From positions 1-40,192 of the forward strand of contig JAURLQ010000094.1 of the NCBI GenBank assembly GCA_030831125.1: a stretch of 40,192 nt of DNA, in the 5' to 3' direction. The notes under the pieces are model-generated. The model saw only the letters and a list, made by a program, of their open reading frames with translations. It was not told where the DNA came from and did no database searches. Source of the stretch: Gammaproteobacteria bacterium (GTDB taxonomy: Bacteria > Pseudomonadota > Gammaproteobacteria > Pseudomonadales > Pseudohongiellaceae). Made by a program: the position numbers and the translations under genes. Below, one piece after another: positions 32,982-40,192 of this stretch (position 1 is the stretch's first letter; each line of letters begins with the position of its first letter).

Positions 32982-33185
32982 GTGGATGAATCATCGCTGG
33001 TCTGGGGACTTGTCTTCGGATCGGTCGGGCTTGGCTATTTCATGTATGGCAAAAAGCAGAAAAAGATGGTGCCTTTCCTGTCAGGGCTGGGCCTGATGAT
33101 TGTGCCGTATTTTATCAGTGGCACCCTGTTGCTGGTTACCGCAGGTGTCGTGCTGCTGGCGTTACCGTATTTCATCAGAATATGA
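32982..33185 (+). CDS. Small conserved membrane protein
   Basis: 67 aa from GTG at 32982, with GGGAG 6 bases upstream. An upstream in-frame start at 32886 has no ribosome site. Two or three hydrophobic segments: SSLVWGLVFGSVGLGYFMYG, then a basic KKQKKMV loop, then FLSGLGLMIVPYFISG and LLLVTAGVVLLALPYFI. This pattern recurs in a family of small gammaproteobacterial membrane proteins sometimes misannotated as amino acid transporters. Function unknown. It follows the ATPase remnant and precedes the REPIN doublet. Confidence 0.72.
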   Translation: MDESSLVWGLVFGSVGLGYFMYGKKQKKMVPFLSGLGLMIVPYFISGTLLLVTAGVVLLALPYFIRI

Positions 33186-33232
33186 ATTACCAACAACTGG
33201 ATGTTGTTCATACCAGGCTTTATACACGCATG

Positions 33233-33356
33233 GTAGGGGCGTGCGTCAGTGCGCCCGTCCATCCGATTCAAATTGGTTTGCATATTTGACCATCTGCCAG
33301 ATTGAAACTGGTTTGCATATTTGACCATCCCCGGGTCGACTTGCGCCGACCCCTAC
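33233..33356 (+). repeat. REPIN unit A
   Basis: A 124-base element bounded by GTAGGGG (33233) and its inverse CCCCTAC (to 33356). Each end is a hairpin: left GGGCGTGCG-TCA-GTGCGCCC, right GGGTCGACTTGCGCCGACCC. Between them are two direct copies of a 21-base motif (33274-33294 and 33309-33329), 35 bases apart, both with C at the variable position (33281, 33316). This is the layout of REP doublets (REPINs) moved by RAYT transposases; no RAYT gene is in the window. Confidence 0.75.
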
Positions 33357-33403
33357 GCCCACAGATCATGTTTTTCGGTAACCGTTGAATATCAATCTAT
33401 GCG

Positions 33404-33525
33404 GTAGGGGCGTGCGTCAGTGCGCCCGTCCATCCGATTCAAATTGGTTTGAATATTTGACCATCTGCCCGATTGAAACTGGTTTGAATATTTGACCATC
33501 CCCGGGTCGGCAAGCCGACCCCTAC
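33404..33525 (+). repeat. REPIN unit B
   Basis: A 122-base near-copy of unit A in direct orientation, start to start 171 bases away. The right hairpin is perfect here: GGGTCGGC-AA-GCCGACCC, then CCTAC. The two internal 21-base copies both carry A at the variable position (33452, 33487) where unit A has C. Between the units lie 47 unrelated bases; the rest of the 33186-33688 gap shows only the Rieske gene's leader. Confidence 0.75.
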
Positions 33526-33688
33526 GTCCTCCCTGACTTTTTACACTACTGCCTGCAGGTGTGGACGTGTCATTTTCCATGATGATCTTGCCTGTATGAA
33601 AACAGGAGGAAATACACAGGTCGACCGTGAATTTTGCGATGTCTTCTAGTACATTTGTCCGTATGAATCCAAACAGAGGGTACAGGGC

Positions 33689-34288
33689 TTGAGCAGGCAG
33701 GATAAATCCCGAACAGATACAAATCGTCGCAAGATGCTGGGTTGCATGTGTGCACTGGGTGTTGGCCTGCCGGTCATTGCAGAAGCGCAGGACCCTGCCG
33801 CGATGGAAGCACCCAAAGAAAACGACTTTCTGGCCTACGCCTATGGTGACAAGGCCGGGCAGCCCGTTGCAGTTGATGATCTGGCTGTAGCCGAAAAGCA
33901 GGTGTTTGCCTTTGCCATGGACCCTGCATCGGGTCTTGTGAAAAACGGTACCCGTATGAATCAGGTCCTCTTGGTCCGCCTCGATCCGGCAACGCTTTCA
34001 GCAGACACGATTGCACGCAGTGTGAATGGCCTGGTTGCCTATTCAGGGGTTTGCAGCCATACCGGCTGCGATGTCACCGACTGGAATAGCGAGTTCAACC
34101 GTTTCCAGTGTCCTTGCCACGAATCCCAATTCGACCCGAGCGACAGCGCCCGTGTTGTGGGTGGCCCTGCGCCGTGGCAGCTGGCAGCACTGCCTTTGAA
34201 AGAAGTGGATGGAAAAGTAGCGGTAGCCGCCGCTTTTGAGGGTAGACTGGGCTTCATGCAGCCCGGCCTGAGTCCGTTCGGCATCTGA
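33689..34288 (+). CDS. Tat-exported Rieske [2Fe-2S] protein
   Basis: 199 aa from TTG at 33689, with AGAGGG 8 bases upstream. ATG 33734 is in frame but would remove the twin-arginine pair. The signal TNRRKMLGCMCALGVGLPVIAEAQ fits the Tat pattern for cofactor-loaded proteins, with a possible AEA cleavage. The Rieske cluster is complete: Cys122-x-His124 (CSHTGC) and Cys141-x2-His144 (CPCHES), with Cys127/Cys143 as the usual disulfide. The overall sequence resembles the soluble fragment of cytochrome bc1 Rieske subunits, but the membrane anchor looks cleavable and no cytochrome b gene is nearby. It lies 61 bases before a PQQ dehydrogenase gene and is likely co-transcribed with it, so it may accept electrons from it in the periplasm. 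Confidence 0.85.
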   Translation: MSRQDKSRTDTNRRKMLGCMCALGVGLPVIAEAQDPAAMEAPKENDFLAYAYGDKAGQPVAVDDLAVAEKQVFAFAMDPASGLVKNGTRMNQVLLVRLDPATLSADTIARSVNGLVAYSGVCSHTGCDVTDWNSEFNRFQCPCHESQFDPSDSARVVGGPAPWQLAALPLKEVDGKVAVAAAFEGRLGFMQPGLSPFGI

Positions 34289-34349
34289 CAATACAGTTTC
34301 ACGACTCAACTACACGAATCAAAAAAGAAACAGCAAACGAGGGGATAAC

Positions 34350-36071
34350 ATGAAATACAGAATCAAGGCAGAAGGCCTGTTACTGGCATTGGCAGCGCTT
34401 GGCATGGTTACAGGTGCCCTGGCGCAGAATGTTGCCGACATGCGCGATGTTACCGATGAAAGGCTGCAGAATCCCGAAGACGGCAACTGGCTGATGTTCC
34501 GCCGCACCTACGACGGCTGGGGATACAGCCCGCTCGACGATATCAACACCCGCAATGTGGACGAGCTGAAGGTGGCCTGGACCCTTTCTACCGGGGTAAC
34601 AGAAGGGCATCAGAGTCCTCCCATCGTCAACGACGGCATCATGTATATCACCACACCGCTGAACCTGGTGTATGCGATTGATGCAACCAACGGCAATGTC
34701 ATCTGGCAGTATCGCCGCACTTTGCCTTTCGACCTCAGCCTCATGCATCCCACCAACCGCGGTGTGGCGTTGTATGGCGACAAGGTCTACATGGCCACTT
34801 CAGATGCCATGCTGGTGGCGCTTGATGCCCGTACCGGTGCTCTGGTGTGGGAGAAAGCCATCGAAGATTACAGGACCGGTTACTACATCACGATGGCGCC
34901 GCTTGCCGCCAAGGGCAAGATCATGGTGGGGGTGTCAGGTGGTGAGCGCGGCATCCGCGGTTTCATCACGGCACTCGACAGCGAAACCGGCGAACAGGTC
35001 TGGAAAACCTGGACGGTGCCGGCACCGGATGAACCCGGCGGTGATTCCTGGCCGCCAGGCACCTATGAACATGGCGGGGCTTCCGTATGGGTCACGGGCA
35101 ACTACGATCCCGAGCGCAACGTGACCTACTGGGGCACCGGCAATGGCGGGCCCTGGATCGGCGAAGCCCGCCCCGGCGACAATCTGTATACCTCCAGCGT
35201 AGTGGCACTTGATATCGACACCGGTGCCCTCAAGGGCTACCACCAGTACCACTGGAACGACTCCTGGGACTGGGATGAAGTGTCCACGCCGATGCTGATC
35301 GATGTGCAGCGCAATGGCCGCGATATCCCGGCACTGATCCATCCCGGCCGCAACGGATATCTGTGGACCCTGGAGCGCAAAGATGACGGTTCCATCGGTT
35401 TTATCGATGCCAAACCCTTCGTTTACCAGAATGTGTTCACCAGTATCGATCCGGTCACCGGTCGTCCCACCTACAACATGGACGCCAAGCCTGGCCTCGG
35501 GCGTGCCGGTACCTACTGTCCATCCCTGTCGGGTGGCAAGAACTGGACCCCGGCCGGTTACAACCCGGATACGCAGATGATCTACATTCCGGCCAACGAC
35601 AACTACTGCACTACGCTGGCCGGGGAGGAAGTGGAATACAGACCGGGCCAGAACTACACAGGCACCACCGGCAGCCGCGCAAGTATCCGGGAGGGTACCG
35701 ACTATATCGGCGAGATGCAGGCATGGAACGTCAACACCGGTGAGAAAGTGTGGAGCCAGAAATTTGACCTGGCCAACTGGGGGCCGGTGATGACCACCGG
35801 TGGTAACCTGGTGTTCAGCGGTGGCATGGCAGACCGCTACTTCCGTGCGTACGATGCCCGCAACGGCCGTATCCTGTGGCAGGAACGCCTCAACTCCGGC
35901 ATAACCGGCGTACCCACCACATATGAAGTGAACGGCAAGCAGTACATTGCCATCCAGAGTGGCTGGGGAGTGGATGCCTCGCGCATGCAGCGTGCCATCG
36001 ACACTATCAAGGGAGAGGAAACCATCGTACCGCAGGGCGGCGTACTGTGGGTATTTGCACTGGAAGATTGA
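34350..36071 (+). CDS. Soluble PQQ-dependent dehydrogenase without haem domain
   Basis: 573 aa with signal peptide (MKYRIKAEGLLLALAALGMV...ALAQ) and GAGGGG 8 bases upstream of ATG. Eight-bladed propeller of the methanol/ethanol dehydrogenase family: WLMFRRTYDGWGYSPLDDIN, Glu199 (VSGGERGIRG), Asn265 (GTGNGGPW), catalytic Asp307 and Asp309 (SWDWDEVS) and the closing QYIAIQSGWG. The usual vicinal Cys-Cys before NRG is missing (LSLMHPTNRG), and there is no cytochrome c domain. D-x-D again suggests a lanthanide-type metal site. The electron acceptor is therefore external; the Rieske protein encoded 61 bases upstream is the best candidate. Substrate unknown. Confidence 0.9.
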   Translation: MKYRIKAEGLLLALAALGMVTGALAQNVADMRDVTDERLQNPEDGNWLMFRRTYDGWGYSPLDDINTRNVDELKVAWTLSTGVTEGHQSPPIVNDGIMYITTPLNLVYAIDATNGNVIWQYRRTLPFDLSLMHPTNRGVALYGDKVYMATSDAMLVALDARTGALVWEKAIEDYRTGYYITMAPLAAKGKIMVGVSGGERGIRGFITALDSETGEQVWKTWTVPAPDEPGGDSWPPGTYEHGGASVWVTGNYDPERNVTYWGTGNGGPWIGEARPGDNLYTSSVVALDIDTGALKGYHQYHWNDSWDWDEVSTPMLIDVQRNGRDIPALIHPGRNGYLWTLERKDDGSIGFIDAKPFVYQNVFTSIDPVTGRPTYNMDAKPGLGRAGTYCPSLSGGKNWTPAGYNPDTQMIYIPANDNYCTTLAGEEVEYRPGQNYTGTTGSRASIREGTDYIGEMQAWNVNTGEKVWSQKFDLANWGPVMTTGGNLVFSGGMADRYFRAYDARNGRILWQERLNSGITGVPTTYEVNGKQYIAIQSGWGVDASRMQRAIDTIKGEETIVPQGGVLWVFALED

Positions 36072-36104
36072 TACGCTTCGGGTAAAACCGGCAACGCAAT
36101 ATGC

Positions 36105-36138
36105 AAAAGGCCGGTGTCCTGGGGACACCGGCCTTTTT
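36105..36138 (+). terminator. Strong bidirectional Rho-independent terminator
   Basis: A perfect 15-base-pair stem AAAAGGCCGGTGTCC/GGACACCGGCCTTTT around a TGG loop, with five T on the plus side. It ends the Rieske-PQQ transcript, and its A-run on the other strand lets it also end the convergent MFS gene. Confidence 0.93.
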
Positions 36139-36165
36139 GTTGCCTGAATGTTCAGTAACAAGGTG

Positions 36166-37461
36166 TTACATGGGTGGAGTGGCTTGATCCTTGCCCATGT
36201 GTAAACCCACCTTGCTTGGTGCAGTTTCCACCATGAACAGGGCTACAAAGAAGCCCACAATCAGGCCGCAGGCGGCAAAATAGATGGCTGCTTTCAAACC
36301 GTAGGAAGCTGCAAGGCCTCCTGCAATAATCGGGCTGATACCGCCACCGATAAATTCACCGGCAAAAATAACAAAGCCTGCCATGGAAGCCAGCATTCCT
36401 GGAGGTGCTGCCTCTGCTGCTACCGGACCTGCCAGAATTGCGAGTGCGGCAAAATTGAACAGTGAGGAGAAGAACAGCAGTATCCAGAGCACAGTGGTAC
36501 TTTCCGGTCCTGTTTGAGAAAAGGTAAACAGGAATACAGCAGCCAGAATGTAGGACGCCAGTGTGGTGATCTTGCGCCCGAGAATGTCTGACAGTGCAGG
36601 CATCGCAAACTGGCCTATGCAGCCACCCACACCCACTGCAGAAAACACGTTACCGGCAGTTACAGCATCCAGGCCCAGTCCACCCGCAACTTCCGGCGCA
36701 GTAAGATAGGCAAACAGCAAGGCTGCAATCACAAAGATGCCACCCATGGCGCAGATCAGCGTCAAAGGCGCCACCTTCGCATTGCGATGACCGAACATGC
36801 CGAACACTGATGACATGGAAATGCCGTCTGCAGGACCGCTGCTGTTGGCTGCAGCCTGCTTCAGTGGTTCACGAATAACAAACCACATGATGATGGCAAT
36901 GATGACACCGGGTGCACCAACCAGCATGAACACCACTGGCCATTCATAGACATTGAGCAGTCTTGAGGCAATCAGGGGGGCCAGTGCCAACCCGAACAGG
37001 GAGATCATGCACTGGAAAATGCCGTTGTTGAGTCCGCGTCGGGAAGGCTTGGAAGCTTCCACTGCCACCGCAACACCTGTGGAGGCAACCGGACCTTCAG
37101 CCAGGCCCATGATTACACGCACTATTACCAGCATGGTGATGGAGGTAGCCAGGCCGCTGAACGCAGACATCAGCGAGAAAATCAGGATGGCGGGTACCAG
37201 TACGGCCCGGCGCCCGAGTTTGTCTGCCATATAACCCATGACAAAGGCTGAAATACCCCAGGCCATGCCGAGGTAACCGGCCAGAGCGCCACCCTGTTCA
37301 GGTGTAAGACCAAGGTCGGCACCCATGGTGGAGTTGGGTGATTGCAGGATTACCGGCAGGATGAAACGGTCGAGGCCAACCAGACCAAAGGTCAGACTCA
37401 GCAGCAGGATGATTTTCCACTCGTAACTGGTATCCCAGTTACTGCCACTATTTTGCGACAT
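36166..37461 (-). CDS. MFS transporter
   Basis: 431 aa from ATG 37461; GGGGG about 7 bases upstream supports it over an earlier in-frame start. Twelve transmembrane segments with the MFS motif A loop GYMADKLGRRAVL between helices 2 and 3, LDRFILPVIL in helix 1 and the second-half copy LSDILGRKITTLASY. It resembles organic-acid/aromatic-acid or sugar-acid symporters of the major facilitator superfamily; RVIMGLAEGPVASTGVAV in helix 4 is a common feature. Inner membrane. It faces the PQQ gene across a shared terminator and may import a product of periplasmic oxidation, which is inference. Confidence 0.88.
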   Translation of the reverse strand: MSQNSGSNWDTSYEWKIILLLSLTFGLVGLDRFILPVILQSPNSTMGADLGLTPEQGGALAGYLGMAWGISAFVMGYMADKLGRRAVLVPAILIFSLMSAFSGLATSITMLVIVRVIMGLAEGPVASTGVAVAVEASKPSRRGLNNGIFQCMISLFGLALAPLIASRLLNVYEWPVVFMLVGAPGVIIAIIMWFVIREPLKQAAANSSGPADGISMSSVFGMFGHRNAKVAPLTLICAMGGIFVIAALLFAYLTAPEVAGGLGLDAVTAGNVFSAVGVGGCIGQFAMPALSDILGRKITTLASYILAAVFLFTFSQTGPESTTVLWILLFFSSLFNFAALAILAGPVAAEAAPPGMLASMAGFVIFAGEFIGGGISPIIAGGLAASYGLKAAIYFAACGLIVGFFVALFMVETAPSKVGLHMGKDQATPPM

Positions 37462-37590
37462 GAATATACCCCCTAATAGTGTTCTTGTTGTTGGCTTGTA
37501 GCTTGTTGTTCTGCAGGTTCGCAGGGCGACCTGAGGCAACCGAGTAAATCACAGATTCAGGGAAAAGACACTGTTCGGGTGTAAGGCATT

Positions 37591-37612
37591 GGCAGGTCTG
37601 GGCAGACCTGCC
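37591..37612 (-). other. Perfect hairpin after deaD without T tract
   Basis: GGCAGGTCTG-GG-CAGACCTGCC, a 10-base-pair inverted repeat lying 4 bases past the deaD stop. No T run follows on the minus strand, so it may stabilise the deaD 3' end or act with Rho instead of being a classical terminator. Confidence 0.5.
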
Positions 37613-37616
37613 CGGA

Positions 37617-39416
37617 TCAGGATTTGGCTTTCTTGTCGGTTTTGCTTTTCTTTTTCCCGCTTCCCTTTTTCTTGCCGCTGCGAGCATCAAGGAGAGGGCG
37701 GGACGAGCCCGGGCCGCTTTTGGAGGGGGTTTCCCTGGATATATCCAGTTTCTTCCCCGACACCCAGGTGTTTTTCAGATGCTGGAAAAGGTCATCCGGG
37801 AGACCAAGTGGCAGATCTACGGTGCTGTAGTCTTCATAGATATTGATCAGCCCTATGTATTTGCTGTCGAGCCCTGCTTCGTTGGAAATGGCACCCACGA
37901 TGTTGCCTGGTTTTACCTTGTTGTTGTGGCCAACCTCAACGCGGAATCTTTCCATATCCTTGCCGGGCGGCGTGTCCTTGAAGCGAGGATCGCTTTTCTT
38001 GGCGGGTTTCGAGGGATCCCTGTCACGACGCGATTCGCGCTTGCCCTTGCGTTCATCATCACGTTCGCGAAATTCACGCTCCTGTGGTACGTGCTGGTGC
38101 TGTAACAGCAGGGGTTCATTTCCCTGTACCAGCTTGGCCAGTGCGCCCGCGATGGCCAGAGTGGGGATACCCTGTTCCAGTTGATACTGTTCAACCAGAT
38201 CACTGAAAAATGGCAGGTCTTCGCTGGCAAGCGCATCGGAAATGGCCTGCTTGAACTGCTCTATGCGTTTGCTGTTGATCATGTCGGTTGATGGCATTTC
38301 CATCAGTTCGATTTTCGTCCGGGTGGCCTTTTCAATTGCGCCCAGCAATCGTTTTTCACGGTGAGTAACAAACAGGATGGCATCACCCTTGCGGCCGGCT
38401 CGACCAGTACGGCCAATTCGGTGAATATAGGCTTCGGTGTCGTAGGGGATGTCGTAGTTGATTACATGACTGATGCGCTCCACATCGAGCCCGCGCGCGG
38501 CAACATCTGTGGCTACCACGATGTCGAGTTTGCCTTTCTTCAGTTTCTCTACGGTCAGCTCACGCTGTTTCTGTGCGATATCGCCATTGAGGGCCGACGC
38601 TGCAAAACCGCGTGCCGCCAGTTTGTCTGCCAGCTCTACAGTAGCCAGCTTGGTGCGCACAAAAACCAGAATGGCATCGAAGCTTTCAGCTTCCAGAATG
38701 CGGGTAAGCGCATCCAGCTTCTGCATGCCGCCCACTATCCAGTATCGCTGGCGGATAAGAGTAGCCGTGGCAGTTTTCATTTCGGTGGTAACTTCAGCGG
38801 CATTGTTCAGATGCCTGTTGGCTATGCGTTTTACTTCCTTCGGCATGGTGGCCGAGAACAGGGCAATCTGTCTTGAAGCCGGCGTCTGTTCCAGAATCCA
38901 CTCCACATCATCAATAAAACCCATGCGCAGCATTTCATCCGCTTCATCCAGTACCAGGGTTTTCAGTGCACCCAGTTTCAGGGTGCCCTTGCGCATGTGG
39001 TCCATTACTCTGCCCGGCGTACCAACAACCACGTGCACACCGCGCTTGAGCGCACGAATCTGCGTGCTGTAGTCCTGCCCGCCGTAAATGGGCAGCACAT
39101 GAAAATCCTTTATATAGGTGGCATATTTCTGGAATGCTTCTGCAACCTGGATGGCCAGCTCGCGTGTGGGGGCCAGCACCAGCACCTGTGGATCGCCTGC
39201 CTTTGCATCCAGTCGGGTCAACACTGGCAGCGCAAAGGCTGCGGTTTTGCCGGTACCGGTTTGCGCCTGACCGAGTACATCCCTGCCATCCAGCAGAAAT
39301 GGAATGGTAAGGGTCTGGATAGGGGAGGGGCTTTCATAACCCACATCCTCAAGGGCTTTCAGCACAGGTGCGCTGAGTGCCAACTGGGAAAACTGCATTA
39401 CCGTTTCGGTAGTCAT
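37617..39416 (-). CDS. deaD: DEAD-box RNA helicase DeaD/CsdA
   Basis: 599 aa from ATG 39416; a TTG 39 bases upstream is in frame but unsupported. Motifs in order: Q motif (SPIQ), Walker A AQTGTGKT (51-58), PTRELAIQ, TPGRV, DEAD (157-160), SAT (188-190), and helicase domain 2 motifs ARGLDVERISHVINYD and HRIGRTGRAGRKG. The C-terminal DbpA/CsdA RNA-binding domain is recognisable (RVEVGHNNKVKPGNIVGAI, DSKYIGLINIYEDYSTVDL), followed by a Lys-rich tail. It unwinds structured RNA in ribosome assembly and cold adaptation. The 245-base upstream gap (39417-39661) has a small hairpin (39441-39456) in the leader, but nothing diagnostic of cold-shock control. Confidence 0.95.
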   Translation of the reverse strand: MTTETVMQFSQLALSAPVLKALEDVGYESPSPIQTLTIPFLLDGRDVLGQAQTGTGKTAAFALPVLTRLDAKAGDPQVLVLAPTRELAIQVAEAFQKYATYIKDFHVLPIYGGQDYSTQIRALKRGVHVVVGTPGRVMDHMRKGTLKLGALKTLVLDEADEMLRMGFIDDVEWILEQTPASRQIALFSATMPKEVKRIANRHLNNAAEVTTEMKTATATLIRQRYWIVGGMQKLDALTRILEAESFDAILVFVRTKLATVELADKLAARGFAASALNGDIAQKQRELTVEKLKKGKLDIVVATDVAARGLDVERISHVINYDIPYDTEAYIHRIGRTGRAGRKGDAILFVTHREKRLLGAIEKATRTKIELMEMPSTDMINSKRIEQFKQAISDALASEDLPFFSDLVEQYQLEQGIPTLAIAGALAKLVQGNEPLLLQHQHVPQEREFRERDDERKGKRESRRDRDPSKPAKKSDPRFKDTPPGKDMERFRVEVGHNNKVKPGNIVGAISNEAGLDSKYIGLINIYEDYSTVDLPLGLPDDLFQHLKNTWVSGKKLDISRETPSKSGPGSSRPLLDARSGKKKGSGKKKSKTDKKAKS

Positions 39417-39661
39417 TATGTGCTCTTGTGTAGGGGCAGGATTGGCTATTGCCAATTCCGATAATCAGGAAATTACAGATTTGTTCAGATAGAACGCTGC
39501 CTGCAAAGGCGGCAATCGGGCATCCATGCGCATTTTGTTTCGGGTATTCATCTGGAAGAAAAACTGTCTGGGCTGGCCGTAGAAGTACCGAGCCGTGGCA
39601 GATTCTGAAAAGGGCGCGAGTTTGCGGGATTTGTGCCGTAAGCGCAAGAAAAACAAGGAAT

Positions 39662-40192
39662 TCAGTTGGGGCCAGCTTCAGTTGTCCACGACTCGGGCAC
39701 TTCTATGCAGTCGTAGGGTTTGAGCACTTCGCCGGGCCGCCAGATCCAGTAGGATGTCATGGTAAGCGGACTTGTGAATGTCAGGGAGTCGTTTACGGTA
39801 AGTGTATAGTCAAGCCGGGTTTCGTCGTCAGACAGTATAAAGCGTTCGACAAGTTCTGCCTGGTTACTGAGCATGATGCCGCCGGCACCGAAGTCACCTG
39901 GAATCAGGTTGCCGGTATTTACAATGAGTACATTATCTTCCCAGCGTCCGGTGGAATATCCCATGGTATCGGGTGCTCCGGGGGCAGGGGCTTGCCCCAT
40001 ATGAATAATCCTCTGCTGGTCGAATTCCTCTATTTTCAACCGGATCTGCTGGCCTTCATCAACAAATTCAAAGGGCCAGATATTGTCCATGATGCCCGGC
40101 ATTACCTTGGCCACACAGCCGGTAAACAGGTGATCTTCTTCCACGAATGCCGAAGCTGCAGCCTGTGCTGCAGGGGTTAACGGAAAGCTTTC
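39662..40192 (-). CDS. Exported-family protein of unknown function, C-terminal part
   Basis: Partial; the frame is open at the window's right edge and reads in as ESFPLTPAAQAAASAFVEEDHLF, so the GTG at 40144 is not the true start. Visible part about 176 aa: LFTGCVAKVMPGIMDNIWPF, IIHMGQAP, DTMGYSTGRWEDNVLIVNTGNLI and a C-terminal WIWRPGEVLKPYDCIEVPESW. The motif (G)xSxGxWEDxxLIVxT is common in a family of uncharacterised exported proteins of marine gammaproteobacteria. The gene at 27727 has a similar WDNDTLITWT block. Function unknown. Confidence 0.6.
   Translation of the reverse strand, partial: ESFPLTPAAQAAASAFVEEDHLFTGCVAKVMPGIMDNIWPFEFVDEGQQIRLKIEEFDQQRIIHMGQAPAPGAPDTMGYSTGRWEDNVLIVNTGNLIPGDFGAGGIMLSNQAELVERFILSDDETRLDYTLTVNDSLTFTSPLTMTSYWIWRPGEVLKPYDCIEVPESWTTEAGPN

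Noticed and set aside
33233-33525. CRISPR array
   Set aside because: Only two units, with palindromic ends and internal direct repeats, no unique spacers and no cas genes; the structure is REPIN-like.
34935-36161. 408-codon open frame on the minus strand opposite the second PQQ dehydrogenase
   Set aside because: It is antisense to a well-supported enzyme, rich in Gly/Ala/Val/His with no recognisable domain and no ribosome site; it arises from the GC pattern of the real gene.
39429-39456. Further GTAG-type REP near deaD
   Set aside because: GTAGGGGC is present but is not followed by the family palindrome; the nearby ATTGGC-TATT-GCCAAT hairpin is unrelated.
39465-39656. 63-codon minus-strand open frame between deaD and the last gene
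   Set aside because: No ribosome site, no family, basic and aromatic-rich composition typical of a chance frame; it lies in the deaD leader region.

Overview
The window looks like about 40 kb of chromosome from a free-living, aerobic, probably marine gammaproteobacterium. OxyR, CbpA/CbpM, YaeQ, glutathionylspermidine synthetase, a PilU-type ATPase, a CsdA-like helicase and abundant Shine-Dalgarno sequences point to that class. The mix of PQQ dehydrogenases, DUF5916 proteins, exported alpha/beta hydrolases and the HupE/anchor operon would suit an oligotrophic OM182/Pseudohongiella-like lineage; that placement is inference. There is no phage, integrase, IS transposase, CRISPR or rRNA. Mobile traces are limited to GTAG-type REP/REPIN palindromes.

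Layout. 1-3.7 kb: glycan/glycolipid genes (UDP-glucuronate decarboxylase C-terminus, GT2, GT-C-like membrane protein, LPG-synthase-like membrane protein). 3.7-4.7 kb: a membrane-anchored coiled-coil protein and tRNA-Leu(UAG). 4.8-7.3 kb: a three-gene membrane operon (small protein, HupE/UreJ_2, transmembrane anchor protein) divergent from oxyR. 7.4-10.2 kb: chaperones, namely a membrane-anchored Hsp20 with a sigma32-like promoter (reading frame broken) and cbpA-cbpM. 10.4-15.0 kb: two tandem DUF5916 outer-membrane proteins, then a lipoprotein. 16.3-20.0 kb: an exported alpha/beta hydrolase and a lipoprotein PQQ dehydrogenase fused to cytochrome c, both on the minus strand. 20.2-21.8 kb: SDR, DUF3429 and DUF2256. 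21.9-23.1 kb: a pilU-like gene broken by two in-frame stops. 23.3-26.2 kb: a coiled-coil protein overlapping a GAF-GAF-PAS-class III cyclase whose C-terminus is frameshifted. 26.3-29.1 kb: a tight minus-strand operon of three exported proteins (unknown, esterase, cytochrome c'-like lipoprotein). 29.4-33.2 kb: yaeQ, gss, a GspE/PilB ATPase remnant and a small membrane protein. 33.2-33.5 kb: two REPIN units. 33.7-36.1 kb: a Tat-exported Rieske protein followed by a second PQQ dehydrogenase, closed by a strong bidirectional terminator. 36.2-40.2 kb: MFS transporter, deaD helicase and a partial exported-family gene.

Together, the genes read as a heterotroph oxidising alcohols or aldehydes in the periplasm (two PQQ dehydrogenases with different electron-transfer partners, one cytochrome c and one probably Rieske), hydrolysing esters outside the cytoplasm, and investing in oxidative and heat stress defence. 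The most promising unexplained unit is the Rieske-PQQ dehydrogenase pair. Other notable items are the membrane-anchored sHSP, the HupE operon beside oxyR, and the REPIN doublet with co-varying internal repeats.

Four genes carry reading-frame lesions: hsp20-like, pilU-like, cyclase, and the GspE/PilB fragment. Two are consistent with single missing bases and could be sequencing errors. The pilU lesions are substitutions and look like real decay.
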